Assembly: GCF_023715585.1 (NCBI RefSeq)
Contig: NZ_JAMBOK010000001.1
Span: 496,001 to 560,000, forward strand
Length of the DNA stretch: 64,000 nt
Source: Sporosarcina luteola
GTDB lineage: Bacteria > Bacillota > Bacilli > Bacillales_A > Planococcaceae
Direction: 5' to 3'
Part shown: positions 26,694 through 36,284 of the stretch, piece after piece
Layout: each line of letters begins with the position of its first letter
Position numbering within the stretch: position 1 is the first letter of the stretch
Notes under the pieces: generated by a model
Seen by the model: only the letters and a program-made list of their open reading frames with translations
Database searches by the model: none
What the model was told of the DNA's origin: nothing
Program-made: the position numbers and the translations under genes

Positions 26694-29372
26694 TTATCCT
26701 CCACTGCCGTCATCGGTTCCGTCACCGGTTCCGTCATTTCCGCCAGTTCCTGGTTCAGTTGTCTCATCACCTGATGAGCCGGAGCCGCCGGTCGTATCGT
26801 CAGCGTCTCCATCGTTTCTATTATTTCCAGTGTTTCCGTTATTCTTATTCCCATCGTTCCCCGTGTTGCCGCTTCCGTTGTTGTTCCCGTTGTTGTTTCC
26901 GTTATTTCCCTTATTGTCGTTATTATTCTGACCGTCGTTTTCGTTGTTATTTTCATCCTCTTCTCCGTTATCCACAGAAGGGTCATCTTCGGTCTGTCCT
27001 TCTATTAGAAGGGAAGTTGAAACTGAACTGCTTTCGATTTCCCCTGAAATCGCCTTGACATAGAAGGTGTATGTGCGCCCCATTTCTACTCCCGAGAACG
27101 TTACATTATTTACAGAAGTCGTCGTCATGTTTTGAGGCTCACCGCCATCCACTGAAACCGAGACGCTGAATTGCACTGGTTCCGGAAGTGCATAGGCATC
27201 TGGATTGTCATATGACCAGCTTAATGAAACGGAATTCGACTCTGCATTATATTGCGCGGACAGTCCGCTTGGCGCTGCCAGTTCGGCAATAACCTCTTTC
27301 TCCATTTCAGTTGGTACAGTTCCTCTGACGAATAATTCTTTGCTCTTCAGTGCCGCCGGAGTCGAATTGCTCGCAAGAATTGGCGGATTGGATCCTTTTA
27401 CGATGACCGCCTCTTCAACGGAGCTAGGCTTCTTGAATCGCGGTGTAGTTTTTCCGGACACTAGATCAGTCATGACTGTCCTGAATAGGATCTGCGGTAC
27501 ATAGCGGCCTTTATCATATGTTGTAATCGGTGTCGTAGGTATTTTATATCCGCCCCAAACGGAAATTGTGTACTCGGTTGTATAGCCCGTGAACCAGCTG
27601 TCGGGTACATCCGTGTTTTTTAGTCCGTGTTTTCTAATCGTTTCTGCATCATAGTTTGTCGTTCCTGTCTTCCCGGCCATATCAAGTCCGGATACACCCG
27701 CTGTCTTTCCGGTTCCATAGGATATGACATCCCTTAAAATATCAGTCACCATATAGGCGGTGGAATCTTTCATGACTGTGACAGGGTCAGGAGCCAAGTT
27801 ACGCTCGGAGCCATCACGGAATGTAATTTTTTTGACTGCATGAGGTTTCGTGTAAATGCCTCCATTGCCGAAAGGAGCATAAGCACCGGCCATTTCAATG
27901 GTTGAAAATCGATCATCTCCTCCACCTATCGCAAGCGTGGAAGTCATCTCTCCATACTTCAGACCAAGCTTGCCTGCAAACTCACGTGCTCTTTTCGTTC
28001 CTACTTCCTCAAACACTTTGATGGCTGGTATATTTCTTGAACGATACAATGCTTCTCTTGCTGTGATTGCCCCCATGTATTTCCCATCCACATTCCGGAT
28101 AGAAATGTTGGTGCCTTTGTATTTATATGGTTCGTCATTAACGATATGGGCAGTTGACCAGTTTTCGTATTCAATGATCGGGCCATACGATAAGATCGGT
28201 TTGATAACAGAGCCCGGCTGCCTTCGGTTGTCACCGGAAGCAAAGTTCAAATTTCGTCCTGTGAAATTCCGCCCACCGCCGATTGCTGCGATTTCCCCGG
28301 TTTTCGTATTCAGAACGGTCATACCGGCTTGCATCTCCTCAGACTCATAGATCGGCGAATTGATTGCTTTTTCTACCGCTTGTTGCGCCGTCGGGTCAAG
28401 GGCCGTTTGAATGGTTACCCCTTCTGCTAGGATATCCATCATGCCGGCTGCTTCCAATTCATCCAAGACGATATCAACATATGCAAGGTACTTGGAATCT
28501 TTTTTCTCTTGACGTTGGTCTTCCGGAAGAAGTGTTTCCGTTACAGGGATGGCTTTCGCCTTCTCCATTTCATCCTTCGTTATTTTTTCGTGTTTGTACA
28601 TAAGCCCGAGGACAGTATTCCTGCGTTTTTCTGCTCGCTCTGGATTCTTGAATGGATTATAGCCGTTAGGGGATTGAGGCATCCCTGCCAATAGTGCCAT
28701 CTCATGCAATTCTAGCTCATTCAAATCTTTTCCATAGAACTCTTTTGCAGCCGTCCCGATTCCGTAAATGTTGCCTGACATCAAGATTTTATTGAAATAC
28801 ATTTCAAAAATTTGTTCTTTTGAATACTCCCTTTCAAGCTTGAAGGCGAGCCACGCTTCCTGCGCTTTCCTTTTCAATGTCTTTTCATCTGAGAGGAAGG
28901 AGTTCTTAATGACTTGCTGAGTAAGCGTAGAAGCTCCTTGCGATCCAAAGCCGCTTTGGAAGTTAGCTAAAACAGCGCCGCCAAGCCTCCAGAAGTCCAT
29001 TCCGTGGTGTTTGTAGAATCGGACGTCCTCTGTCGCAAGGACAGCATCTTCCATCTCTTTCGGTATATCCTTATACGGAACGAACTCCCGCTTTTCTGCT
29101 CCGAATTTCATAAAGACATTTCCATTGCTGTCGACAATATCGGATGTAAGCGGATCTTTCAATAGATTTTCGTCAAGATCTGGTGCGCTGCTTGCGTAGA
29201 ATGCGAATAATCCTACTCCGCCGATCAGAACTGCTACACCAAGTGCAACGATGCTGAGAATGATTTTCTTCAGTAGATTGCTGCCAGTTTTCTTCTTTTT
29301 ATTTCTCCCGCGCCTCTTTTCAGCTTCCATCTGCTGACGTCTGGCTGCTCGAGATTTTGTTTGATCACTCAT
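26694..29372 (-). CDS. ponA: Class A penicillin-binding protein 1A
   Basis: Bifunctional peptidoglycan glycosyltransferase and transpeptidase, 892 residues. In order: a basic cytoplasmic tail with one membrane helix (about 30-55); the GT51 domain with EDVRFYKHHGMDFWRL and GASTLTQQ; the transpeptidase with serine motif SVIK (in QPGSVIKP), SRN and KTGTT; a fibronectin-III-like domain (about 685-785); and a final roughly 100-residue Asn/Gly/Asp-rich tail. The tail is probably a wall-spanning low-complexity region. The start overlaps recU by 4 bases, the usual recU-ponA pairing. Confidence 0.95.
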   Translation of the reverse strand: MSDQTKSRAARRQQMEAEKRRGRNKKKKTGSNLLKKIILSIVALGVAVLIGGVGLFAFYASSAPDLDENLLKDPLTSDIVDSNGNVFMKFGAEKREFVPYKDIPKEMEDAVLATEDVRFYKHHGMDFWRLGGAVLANFQSGFGSQGASTLTQQVIKNSFLSDEKTLKRKAQEAWLAFKLEREYSKEQIFEMYFNKILMSGNIYGIGTAAKEFYGKDLNELELHEMALLAGMPQSPNGYNPFKNPERAEKRRNTVLGLMYKHEKITKDEMEKAKAIPVTETLLPEDQRQEKKDSKYLAYVDIVLDELEAAGMMDILAEGVTIQTALDPTAQQAVEKAINSPIYESEEMQAGMTVLNTKTGEIAAIGGGRNFTGRNLNFASGDNRRQPGSVIKPILSYGPIIEYENWSTAHIVNDEPYKYKGTNISIRNVDGKYMGAITAREALYRSRNIPAIKVFEEVGTKRAREFAGKLGLKYGEMTSTLAIGGGDDRFSTIEMAGAYAPFGNGGIYTKPHAVKKITFRDGSERNLAPDPVTVMKDSTAYMVTDILRDVISYGTGKTAGVSGLDMAGKTGTTNYDAETIRKHGLKNTDVPDSWFTGYTTEYTISVWGGYKIPTTPITTYDKGRYVPQILFRTVMTDLVSGKTTPRFKKPSSVEEAVIVKGSNPPILASNSTPAALKSKELFVRGTVPTEMEKEVIAELAAPSGLSAQYNAESNSVSLSWSYDNPDAYALPEPVQFSVSVSVDGGEPQNMTTTSVNNVTFSGVEMGRTYTFYVKAISGEIESSSVSTSLLIEGQTEDDPSVDNGEEDENNNENDGQNNNDNKGNNGNNNGNNNGSGNTGNDGNKNNGNTGNNRNDGDADDTTGGSGSSGDETTEPGTGGNDGTGDGTDDGSGG

Positions 29373-30007
29373 AAGTTTTCCTGCCTTTCAATTGTTTCTA
29401 TTCCAGGTTTCTGCAAATATGAATCCAAAGCGGACAAATAGTCTAGCCGTGGATTGAAACCTGCATGTATCTCTATGGATATCTCTTCCATTTCAGAGAG
29501 TGTAATAGATTTCCTTCCTCCTGCTATCATTCTTTCCCACTTTTTTTCGAAATACTCGTAGGGAACGATGAAATATCGATCGAGAGCGGAAAATTTCACT
29601 AATAGAAAAGCGATGCCTGCATGCTCAGTGACGTTTTTCATATGTTCAACCTGATGCTCATGAATATTCTGCAACGGAAAAGAGGTCATACTTTTCGTTT
29701 CCTTCGCTTCAAAGTCGATATATTTCCCTTTCCATACTCCATTATAGTCTGTCGTGGAAGGAGATCTGAAATATGCTTCGGTAATGACAGCTGCGCTTCT
29801 GGCGGGATATTTCACGTGTACGATTTGGATAGGGACCGGCTTCTTATGGATGACGGCTTGATTGTTGGCCAAATAATATTCATTTGTTTCGTTCAACTCG
29901 TCTTCCAATGTTTTTCCCCGGTTGCTGAACGATAGATTTTTATTATCCACTCGGGCAGAGCGTTGCACCGGAATATATTTTTTCCCGTTAGGATATCGAA
30001 TTGTCAT
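29369..30007 (-). CDS. recU: Holliday junction resolvase RecU
   Basis: Homology-directed repair nuclease that cuts four-way junctions. 212 residues. Conserved PNGK near the start, NRGKTLEDELNETNEYY, then the nuclease core TTDYNGVWKGKYIDFEAKETKS (metal-binding D, E and K) and FPLQNIHEHQVEHM. The frame extends to GTG 30016, but that codon overlaps the GAGGTGG ribosome site; ATG 30007 (MTIRYPNGKKY) agrees with the family. Co-transcribed with ponA. Confidence 0.95.
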   Translation of the reverse strand: MTIRYPNGKKYIPVQRSARVDNKNLSFSNRGKTLEDELNETNEYYLANNQAVIHKKPVPIQIVHVKYPARSAAVITEAYFRSPSTTDYNGVWKGKYIDFEAKETKSMTSFPLQNIHEHQVEHMKNVTEHAGIAFLLVKFSALDRYFIVPYEYFEKKWERMIAGGRKSITLSEMEEISIEIHAGFNPRLDYLSALDSYLQKPGIETIERQENL

Positions 30008-30179
30008 TCCTACCACCTCGCATTTCCTATCATACCATAATGATTGGACGGATTATCGCTCTAAAAGTTCCGCAAATTAATTGTTCTACAGGTTTTGAAG
30101 AATGCACGTTCGTTAAGGCTTGGTGTCCGCATGCAGTTTTTGATAGACTATAGGAAAGACTTCGGAGAGGATGGTTCAC

Positions 30180-30551
30180 TTGTTAACCTTAGTAGAGAAA
30201 ACGGAACGGCTCCTTTCTGTGTGTGAAGAGTGTTTGGAAAGACTCCCAGCGATGCGTGAATTGGATCGGGAGCCTGATTTTTTTACAGAAGTAAAACCTT
30301 ATGCAGATACAAACCATAGATTGCTTGACGAATGGACCGAGGAAATCAAAACGTTAATCCGGGAAGAACGACCGAAATACATTCATCTTCCTCAAATCGA
30401 ATCATTAAATGAATCAATGAAGCAATTCATCGTCCAATCTTTTTACGCGAAGACGGGGAAGAAACGGTTTGTCCTTTCCATTAATTCAGCGACATACACA
30501 TTAAGAACAGTTCTGGACGAATTGCAGCAAAGAGGAGGAGAGCTGGGATGA
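30180..30551 (+). CDS. yppE: DUF1798 family protein, YppE
   Basis: A 123-residue helical-bundle protein of the YppE family, unknown function. TTG 30180 (LLTLVEKTERLL) lies 9 bases after GGAGAGG, while ATG 30171 directly abuts it. The shorter start matches my recollection of the B. subtilis protein in both length and N terminus. The family block RPKYIHLPQIE is present. The stop overlaps the mrfA start by 4 bases. Confidence 0.8.
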   Translation: MLTLVEKTERLLSVCEECLERLPAMRELDREPDFFTEVKPYADTNHRLLDEWTEEIKTLIREERPKYIHLPQIESLNESMKQFIVQSFYAKTGKKRFVLSINSATYTLRTVLDELQQRGGELG

Positions 30552-32827
30552 AGAAGACAAGCGTCCGGGAAACGGTCGAACACTTCTTATCCAATCCTGA
30601 ATTATCGTCCAATATTCGCCACTATGAAAAGATTGATGGGAAACCTGCCGAATACGCCGCATTCCCGGATCAGCTTCATCCTTCCATAGTTAAAGCGCTG
30701 GCCAAGAAAGGGATTGAACGACTATACAGTCACCAGCGCGAAGCGTTCGATATTGCGACGTCAGGCGATTCGATAACTGCTGTGACGCCGACTGCATCCG
30801 GGAAATCATTATGTTATCATCTGCCCGTCTTGCAAAGCATTTTGGAGGATGAATCATCCCGCGCACTTTATCTGTTTCCGACAAAGGCGCTCGCCCAAGA
30901 TCAGTTGGCGGATTTGCATGAATTGATCGAAGCGAGCGGGGAGACGATCCTTAGTTACACATATGATGGCGATACTGCGCCTGGATTGAGAACCAAGGTT
31001 CGAAAATCAGGTCATATCGTTTTGACGAATCCCGATATGCTGCACTCAGGCATATTGCCACACCATACGAAGTGGGTTTCACTTTTCGAAAACTTGAAAT
31101 ATATCATCATAGACGAATTGCATACGTATAAAGGGGTATTCGGGAGCCATGTCGCACATGTATTGAGAAGGCTGAAGCGCATTTGCAATTACTATGGGTG
31201 CAATCCGACGTTCATTTGCACATCGGCGACAATTGCCAATCCGAAAGAGCTTGCCGAGGCATTGACCAATACACCGATGCGGCTTGTATCGAAGAATGGC
31301 GGCCCTTCAGGCGTCAAGCATTTCATCTTCTACAACCCGCCGATCGTCCATAAAACATTCGGCATCCGGCGAAGCGCCATTCTTGAAGTCCGGGATATCG
31401 CATCGTTTCTGTACAGGGAAGGGGTCCAGACGATTGTCTTTGCAAAGAGCCGGGTGCGCGTTGAAATGCTTGTCACCTATATGAAGGAATTGACGAAGAA
31501 GAAACTGTTCGATCAGACGATTATGGGCTACCGAGGCGGCTATTTGCCTTCAGAACGTAGAATAATTGAAAAAAGGCTGCGGGACGGGGACATCAAGACG
31601 GTGGTGAGCACGAATGCGCTCGAGCTTGGCATCGATATCGGCCAATTGCAAGCATGCATCATGACCGGCTACCCTGGAAACATCGCGAGCGCCTACCAAC
31701 AGGCCGGCCGAGCAGGGAGGAGGCAGGATGACGCATTGATCATTTATGTCGCCCAATCGATGGCGCTTGACCAATACATCATTCAGCATCCTGAGTACTT
31801 GCTTGGCCAAACACCGGAAGAAGCAAGGATCCATCCCGATAATATGCTCATCCTCATGGATCATTTGAAATGCGCATCATTTGAATTGCCGTTCACAATG
31901 ACGGAAGCATACGGAGAATTCGAGGTTCAGGAACTTCTTGCTTTTCTGGAAAGTGAAGGGGTGCTCGTCAAAACATCCGATAAATGGCATTGGATGACAG
32001 ACCGATTCCCGGCAAGCGAAATCAGTCTGCGCTCCGCATCCCAAGAAAATGTCGTTATCATCGACAAAACGATTCCTAAAGGGACCGTCGTGATCGGCGA
32101 AATGGATCGATACAGCGCAATGACTTTGTTGCATGAAGAGGCGATTTATATGCATCAAGGAAAGCAATACCAAGTCGAAATGCTGGATTGGGAGGAAAAA
32201 AAGGCATACGTAACGGAAGTCGATGTCGATTATTATACCGATGCCAACTTGGCAGTGGAATTGAAAGTAATCAGCGAAGATGAAAGCGAGCAACTGGGGG
32301 AAGCGGAAGTGGCGTATGGAGATATTGCTGTTTTGGCGATTCCGACGATTTTCAAGAAAATCCGTTTCGACACACATGATAATATCGGTTCCGGACCGAT
32401 CTCGCTGCCCGCAGAGGAGCTGCATACGTCATCCACGTGGTATTCATTCCACACTCCGGAAGGATGGAAAGAGTCCGATTTGACGGATGCGCTAACAGGC
32501 GCTGCGTACGCAATCCAATCATTCATCCCGTTATTCGTCCGTTGTGATCGGTCGGATATCCATGTAATCCCTCAAGTGAAGGCGGTCCATACGGGCAAAC
32601 CGACAATTTTCATTTACGACAGTTATCCGGGAGGCATCGGGTTAAGCGAAAAGATCTATGGCCGTTGGAATGAACTGCTGAAAAAGGCGGCAGAGCATGT
32701 ACAAGGATGCCATTGCGAATACGGCTGTCCTGTCTGCATAGGGGCGCAGGAGGAAGGAATCCGCATGAAGCAGGATGTCATCTCACTTTTGCGAGCCCTT
32801 GTTGGAGGGAAGACCGATGTCATATGA
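30548..32827 (+). CDS. mrfA: DEAD/DEAH helicase MrfA (YprA)
   Basis: Superfamily 2 helicase of the YprA/Hrq1-like group. In B. subtilis, MrfA with MrfB excises mitomycin C DNA adducts independently of UvrABC. 759 residues with Q-motif region IERLYSHQREAFD, Walker A PTASGKSLCYHLP, DELH box in IIDELHTYKGVFGSH, TSATIANPKE, and motif VI QAGRAGRR. The C-terminal zinc-binding domain has CHCEYGCPVCIG. Overlaps yppE and mrfB, forming a tight three-gene operon. Confidence 0.94.
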   Translation: MKKTSVRETVEHFLSNPELSSNIRHYEKIDGKPAEYAAFPDQLHPSIVKALAKKGIERLYSHQREAFDIATSGDSITAVTPTASGKSLCYHLPVLQSILEDESSRALYLFPTKALAQDQLADLHELIEASGETILSYTYDGDTAPGLRTKVRKSGHIVLTNPDMLHSGILPHHTKWVSLFENLKYIIIDELHTYKGVFGSHVAHVLRRLKRICNYYGCNPTFICTSATIANPKELAEALTNTPMRLVSKNGGPSGVKHFIFYNPPIVHKTFGIRRSAILEVRDIASFLYREGVQTIVFAKSRVRVEMLVTYMKELTKKKLFDQTIMGYRGGYLPSERRIIEKRLRDGDIKTVVSTNALELGIDIGQLQACIMTGYPGNIASAYQQAGRAGRRQDDALIIYVAQSMALDQYIIQHPEYLLGQTPEEARIHPDNMLILMDHLKCASFELPFTMTEAYGEFEVQELLAFLESEGVLVKTSDKWHWMTDRFPASEISLRSASQENVVIIDKTIPKGTVVIGEMDRYSAMTLLHEEAIYMHQGKQYQVEMLDWEEKKAYVTEVDVDYYTDANLAVELKVISEDESEQLGEAEVAYGDIAVLAIPTIFKKIRFDTHDNIGSGPISLPAEELHTSSTWYSFHTPEGWKESDLTDALTGAAYAIQSFIPLFVRCDRSDIHVIPQVKAVHTGKPTIFIYDSYPGGIGLSEKIYGRWNELLKKAAEHVQGCHCEYGCPVCIGAQEEGIRMKQDVISLLRALVGGKTDVI

Positions 32828-34082
32828 AGCAAAAATGATGGAAATGAAGAAGCTACTTAAAAAGAAAGCTTCTAAAACTGATGAAAAGCCCAAAACACAG
32901 AAACGTGAAACGCCTCCGCCTCCTCATTATGAGAAGAGGTGGCTCGCGGCAGGATTGACAAAAGATGAAAATGAATACGGTGTCGTCTATAAACGGACTG
33001 TCGTCTACGAGCCGGAATACCGACATGGGGACTACGAACTTTCCGGCTTATTGGATACAGTGGAAAGATGGCGTGAAGCAGAGGAAATGCATCCGCTTGC
33101 GCCGGACTTTTCGCAGCCTCTTGTGTTCTTCGATACGGAGACGACTGGCTTGAAAGGGGCTGGCACACTCATCTTCCTAATGGGGTTTATCGAATATACG
33201 GAAGAGGCGTTCACATTGACGCAATACGTACTGGCTGGACCCGACCAAGAAGCCGCATTCCTTTATGCAACAGATCTATGGAAAACGCCGATGTCGATTG
33301 TCATGTATAACGGAAAAAGCTTTGATATGCCACAAGTGCAGACGAGATGGACAATGAATCGAAATGTGCTGCCGGAGTTATTGAAGCATACAGAAATCGA
33401 CTTGCTGCACGGATCGAAAAGGATCTGGAAAAATGAAATGGACACATTTAAACTGACTGCTGTCGAGGAAGAGCAGCTCGGCTTTATCCGGGAAGGCGAT
33501 ATTCCCGGCCATATGGCGCCGATCATCTACCAAGATGCAGTGAAAAACGGCAGGGCTGAATTGCTGATGAAAGTCCTTCTCCATAATGAATGGGATATCC
33601 TTTCCCTCGTCACCCTCTATATCCGTTCAACAGACCTCCTGCTGCAAGGCGACGGGCTGTCAACCGCGAACGCAAAAACGAATATCGGGAAATGGTATAC
33701 AGATCTGAAATCGTTTAACCGAAGCAAAGATGTCCTTATGGATGTCATTGCAGAATACGGAACAGAAGAACCGATGGCGCATTTTCATATCGGATTCCTT
33801 TTGAAGAAGGAAGGTATGCATTTAAAGGCGATTGCATCATTTGCAACTGCAGCTGCCGGTTTGAATGGAAGGGAAAAAGTCATCGCGCTTGAGGAATTAG
33901 CGAAGCTGTTCGAGCATAAAGTGAAGGAGCCGGAAAGAGCTCTTTATTATACAAAGGAAGCTATCCGTGCTTTACAGGATGATCATGACATCACGGAACG
34001 ATTTAAAATGAGGATGGGAAATGAATTAAGGCACAGGGAAATAAGATTGAAAAGAAAGCTATTTCCCGGGGAAGCGCAGTAA
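32817..34082 (+). CDS. mrfB: DnaQ-like exonuclease MrfB (YprB) with TPR tail
   Basis: DEDDh-type 3'-5' exonuclease partner of MrfA. 421 residues. Exonuclease motifs: VFFDTETTGLKGAGTLIFL, MYNGKSFDMPQVQTRW, and HNEWDILSLVTLY. The last roughly 130 residues form TPR-like helices (FHIGFLLKKEGMHLKAIASF). The frame opens at 32775, but GAGGGAAGACC at about 32805 indicates ATG 32817 (MSYEAKMMEMKK). It overlaps mrfA by 11 bases. Confidence 0.93.
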   Translation: MSYEAKMMEMKKLLKKKASKTDEKPKTQKRETPPPPHYEKRWLAAGLTKDENEYGVVYKRTVVYEPEYRHGDYELSGLLDTVERWREAEEMHPLAPDFSQPLVFFDTETTGLKGAGTLIFLMGFIEYTEEAFTLTQYVLAGPDQEAAFLYATDLWKTPMSIVMYNGKSFDMPQVQTRWTMNRNVLPELLKHTEIDLLHGSKRIWKNEMDTFKLTAVEEEQLGFIREGDIPGHMAPIIYQDAVKNGRAELLMKVLLHNEWDILSLVTLYIRSTDLLLQGDGLSTANAKTNIGKWYTDLKSFNRSKDVLMDVIAEYGTEEPMAHFHIGFLLKKEGMHLKAIASFATAAAGLNGREKVIALEELAKLFEHKVKEPERALYYTKEAIRALQDDHDITERFKMRMGNELRHREIRLKRKLFPGEAQ

Positions 34083-34114
34083 CCGACAAAATACTCCTCT
34101 CAACCGGAAATAGA

Positions 34115-34144
34115 AAGACAAAGTTGTACAAAATATGCTATACT
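34115..34144 (+). promoter_or_regulatory. Possible promoter of gpsB
   Basis: AAGACA, 18-base spacer and TATACT at 34139-34144, about 37 bases before the gpsB start. The -10 is strong and the -35 matches only at GACA. Confidence 0.4.
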
Positions 34145-34180
34145 TGCGACATGTAAACATTGATGGAAGGGCGTCATTTC

Positions 34181-34477
34181 ATGGAAATAAAACTTGATTC
34201 TAAATCAATACTTGAAAAAGAGTTTAAAACAGGTTTACGCGGATATAATCAAGAAGATGTGGATTTATTCCTGGATACAATCATTCAGGATTATGAAGCT
34301 TTTAAAAAAACAATTTCGGAGCTGCGGATGGAAAATGAAAAGCTGAAGGATGAACTTGCTTCAGCAGTCAAACGTCCAGCTGCAACCAACGCCAATACGA
34401 CTAACTTCGACTTGCTGAAACGGATTTCCAATCTGGAGAAGCACGTATTCGGCAGCAAATTGTTCGACCACGAATAA
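34181..34477 (+). CDS. gpsB: Cell-cycle protein GpsB
   Basis: DivIVA-like adaptor that links penicillin-binding proteins (notably PBP1) to the division and elongation machinery. 98 residues, the family length. DivIVA-type N-terminal motif [20 protein letters not shown], a coiled coil (about 25-65), and the C-terminal [21 protein letters not shown]. The frame opens at 34160, but GGAAGGG at about 34164 serves ATG 34181. ponA, its client in B. subtilis, lies 5 kb away. Confidence 0.95.
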   Translation: MEIKLDSKSILEKEFKTGLRGYNQEDVDLFLDTIIQDYEAFKKTISELRMENEKLKDELASAVKRPAATNANTTNFDLLKRISNLEKHVFGSKLFDHE

Positions 34478-34504
34478 GTAAATGATCGGCGGAGAAGAAA
34501 TCCG

Positions 34505-34533
34505 TTGATATTTGTCGAAAATTGCAGTATACT
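34505..34533 (+). promoter_or_regulatory. SigA promoter of rnpB
   Basis: TTGATA (34505-34510), exactly 17 bases, TATACT (34528-34533); transcription start expected near 34540. Confidence 0.8.
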
Positions 34534-34547
34534 ATTGTAACCATAGT

Positions 34548-34951
34548 GTGAATTCAGGTAATCGCTGCAACGTCAGTTGTAGAGGAAAGTCCATGCTCGC
34601 ACGGTTCTGAGATGACCGTAGTGTTCGTGCTCGGCGAAAAGATAAGCCGGGGCTTTGCGCAATGCGCATTGACGGCGGGGATAAGTCCTACGTGTGCTTT
34701 GCACATATGGATGAGGTCCCCTGAAAAGTGCCACAGTGACGTAGCCGACTCGGAAACGGGTAGGATGGAACGCGGTAAACCCCACGAGTGAGAAACCCAA
34801 ATTATGGTAGGGGCGCTCTTCTGAAGGAATTGAACGGATGAAGGGACAGACGACTTCTTAAGATCTGTCTGTAGATAGATGATTACCACCCTAAGTACGA
34901 GGCGCAAGCCGTTTGAGTACACGGGAACAAAACATGGCTTATCGAATTTAC
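34548..34951 (+). ncRNA. rnpB: RNase P RNA, Bacillus type (class B)
   Basis: Catalytic RNA that removes 5' leaders of pre-tRNA. Recognised from universally conserved blocks: GTAGAGGAAAGTCCATGCTC at the 5' end, TAAGCCGGGG, AAAGTGCCACAGTGACG, GTGGAACGCGGTAAACCCC-like sequence (here GGATGGAACGCGGTAAACCC), GAGAAACCCAAAT, and the 3' ACAAAACATGGCTTA. P1 forms between GTGAATTC (34548-34555) and GAATTTAC (34944-34951), allowing one G-U pair. Between gpsB and ypsC, as in B. subtilis. Ends are approximate to a few bases. Confidence 0.96.
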
Positions 34952-34971
34952 GATGGTTCAACATAACAATC

Positions 34972-35009
34972 AATGCTCTCCTTTTCGATTGGAGAGCATT
35001 TCTTTGTTA
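34972..35009 (+). terminator. Terminator of rnpB
   Basis: Stem ATGCTCTCC / GGAGAGCAT, 9-base loop, T-rich tail. Confidence 0.9.
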
Positions 35010-35087
35010 TTGGGGATAAAAATTGATGTAAATGACAATAGTAGGCAGACTACATATAGACATGACTAGAATTGGAGTTGGAAATGC

Positions 35088-36215
35088 ATGACAAATTATA
35101 AATTGGTCGCCACATCCGCCATGGGGCTTGAATCGATCGTTGCAGATGAAGTGAAGGAACTGGGCTTTCATACGCAAACCGAGAATGGAAAAATCTATTT
35201 TGAAGGCGATGAAACAGCAATTGCCAAAGCAAACATGTGGCTTCGTGTCGCGGATCGCGTCCGCATCATTGTCGGTGAATTTACTGCAACGACATTCGAT
35301 GATTTATTTGAACAGACGAAATCTCTTCCTTGGGAACAATACCTGCCTGTCGATGCAAAATTCCCTGTCGCCGGGAAATCGGTTAAATCGACATTGTACA
35401 GTACACCTGACTGCCAGGCGATCGTAAAAAAGGCGATTGTAGAACGACTAAAGACCGCATATAATCGGGTCGGTTTTCTAGACGAGACAGGCCCTTTATT
35501 CAAACTTGAAGTCTCCATCTTGAAAGATAAAGTTACATTGACAATCGACTCAAGCGGGGCAGGCTTGCATAAACGCGGATACCGTGTCGGGCAAGGCGAC
35601 GCTCCGCTTAAAGAGACAATGGCGGCGGCACTCGTTAAATTGACGCGGTGGAATCCCGACAGACCGTTCGTAGACCCGTTTTGCGGATCGGGAACAATTG
35701 CAATCGAAGCGGCAATGATCGGGCAGAAAATCGCTCCGGGCTATAACCGTGACTTCAGCAGTGAGGAATGGCCTTGGATGGATCAGGCAATTTGGGACCG
35801 GGTGAGAGAAGAAGCGGAAGACGTTGCAAAGTATGACCAGCCGCTTGATATTACAGGTTTTGACGTGGATCCCCGAATGATCAAAGTAGCTCAGCAAAAT
35901 GCAGTTGAAGCGGGATTCATGGACATGATCCGCTTTGAGCAGCGTGACGTCAAGGATTTGACTGTTGAAGGTTTGAATGGCGTACTTGTCGGCAACCCTC
36001 CTTATGGAGAACGATTAGGTGAAATCGAGGAAGCTGAGGAACTTGCCCAGATTCTCGGTCATATAATGGATAGATATCCTTCTTGGTCCGTATACATGTT
36101 GTCCTCGCTTGAGAACTTTGAAACGATGTACGGTAAAAAAGCTACGAAGAAACGAAAGCTGTTCAATGGATTCATCCGGACAGATTTTTACCAATACTGG
36201 GGCCAACGAAAATAA
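35088..36215 (+). CDS. THUMP-domain class I SAM-dependent RNA methyltransferase, YpsC
   Basis: 375 residues. An N-terminal THUMP RNA-binding domain (about 40-155) is followed by a Rossmann methyltransferase domain with FVDPFCGSGTIAIEAA (SAM motif I) and the N6/N2-methyltransferase motif NPPY in VGNPPYGERLGE. By homology to RlmL/YpsC it should methylate 23S rRNA. Located right after rnpB, as in B. subtilis. Confidence 0.92.
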   Translation: MTNYKLVATSAMGLESIVADEVKELGFHTQTENGKIYFEGDETAIAKANMWLRVADRVRIIVGEFTATTFDDLFEQTKSLPWEQYLPVDAKFPVAGKSVKSTLYSTPDCQAIVKKAIVERLKTAYNRVGFLDETGPLFKLEVSILKDKVTLTIDSSGAGLHKRGYRVGQGDAPLKETMAAALVKLTRWNPDRPFVDPFCGSGTIAIEAAMIGQKIAPGYNRDFSSEEWPWMDQAIWDRVREEAEDVAKYDQPLDITGFDVDPRMIKVAQQNAVEAGFMDMIRFEQRDVKDLTVEGLNGVLVGNPPYGERLGEIEEAEELAQILGHIMDRYPSWSVYMLSSLENFETMYGKKATKKRKLFNGFIRTDFYQYWGQRK

Positions 36216-36226
36216 GCAATCTGAGT

Positions 36227-36257
36227 AGACGGAAGAGGTCATGCCTCTTCCGTTTCC
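36227..36257 (+). terminator. Terminator after the ypsC-type gene
   Basis: Ten-base stem ACGGAAGAGG / CCTCTTCCGT with a 5-base loop and a short T stretch. Confidence 0.7.
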
Positions 36258-36284
36258 ATGTGTGAAAAGGAAAGGGGAGCGCAA

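Noticed and set aside
26660..27058. Arg/Phe/Tyr-rich frame on the plus strand
   Set aside because: It is the antisense shadow of the low-complexity tail of ponA; the odd composition comes from the Asn/Gly codons opposite.
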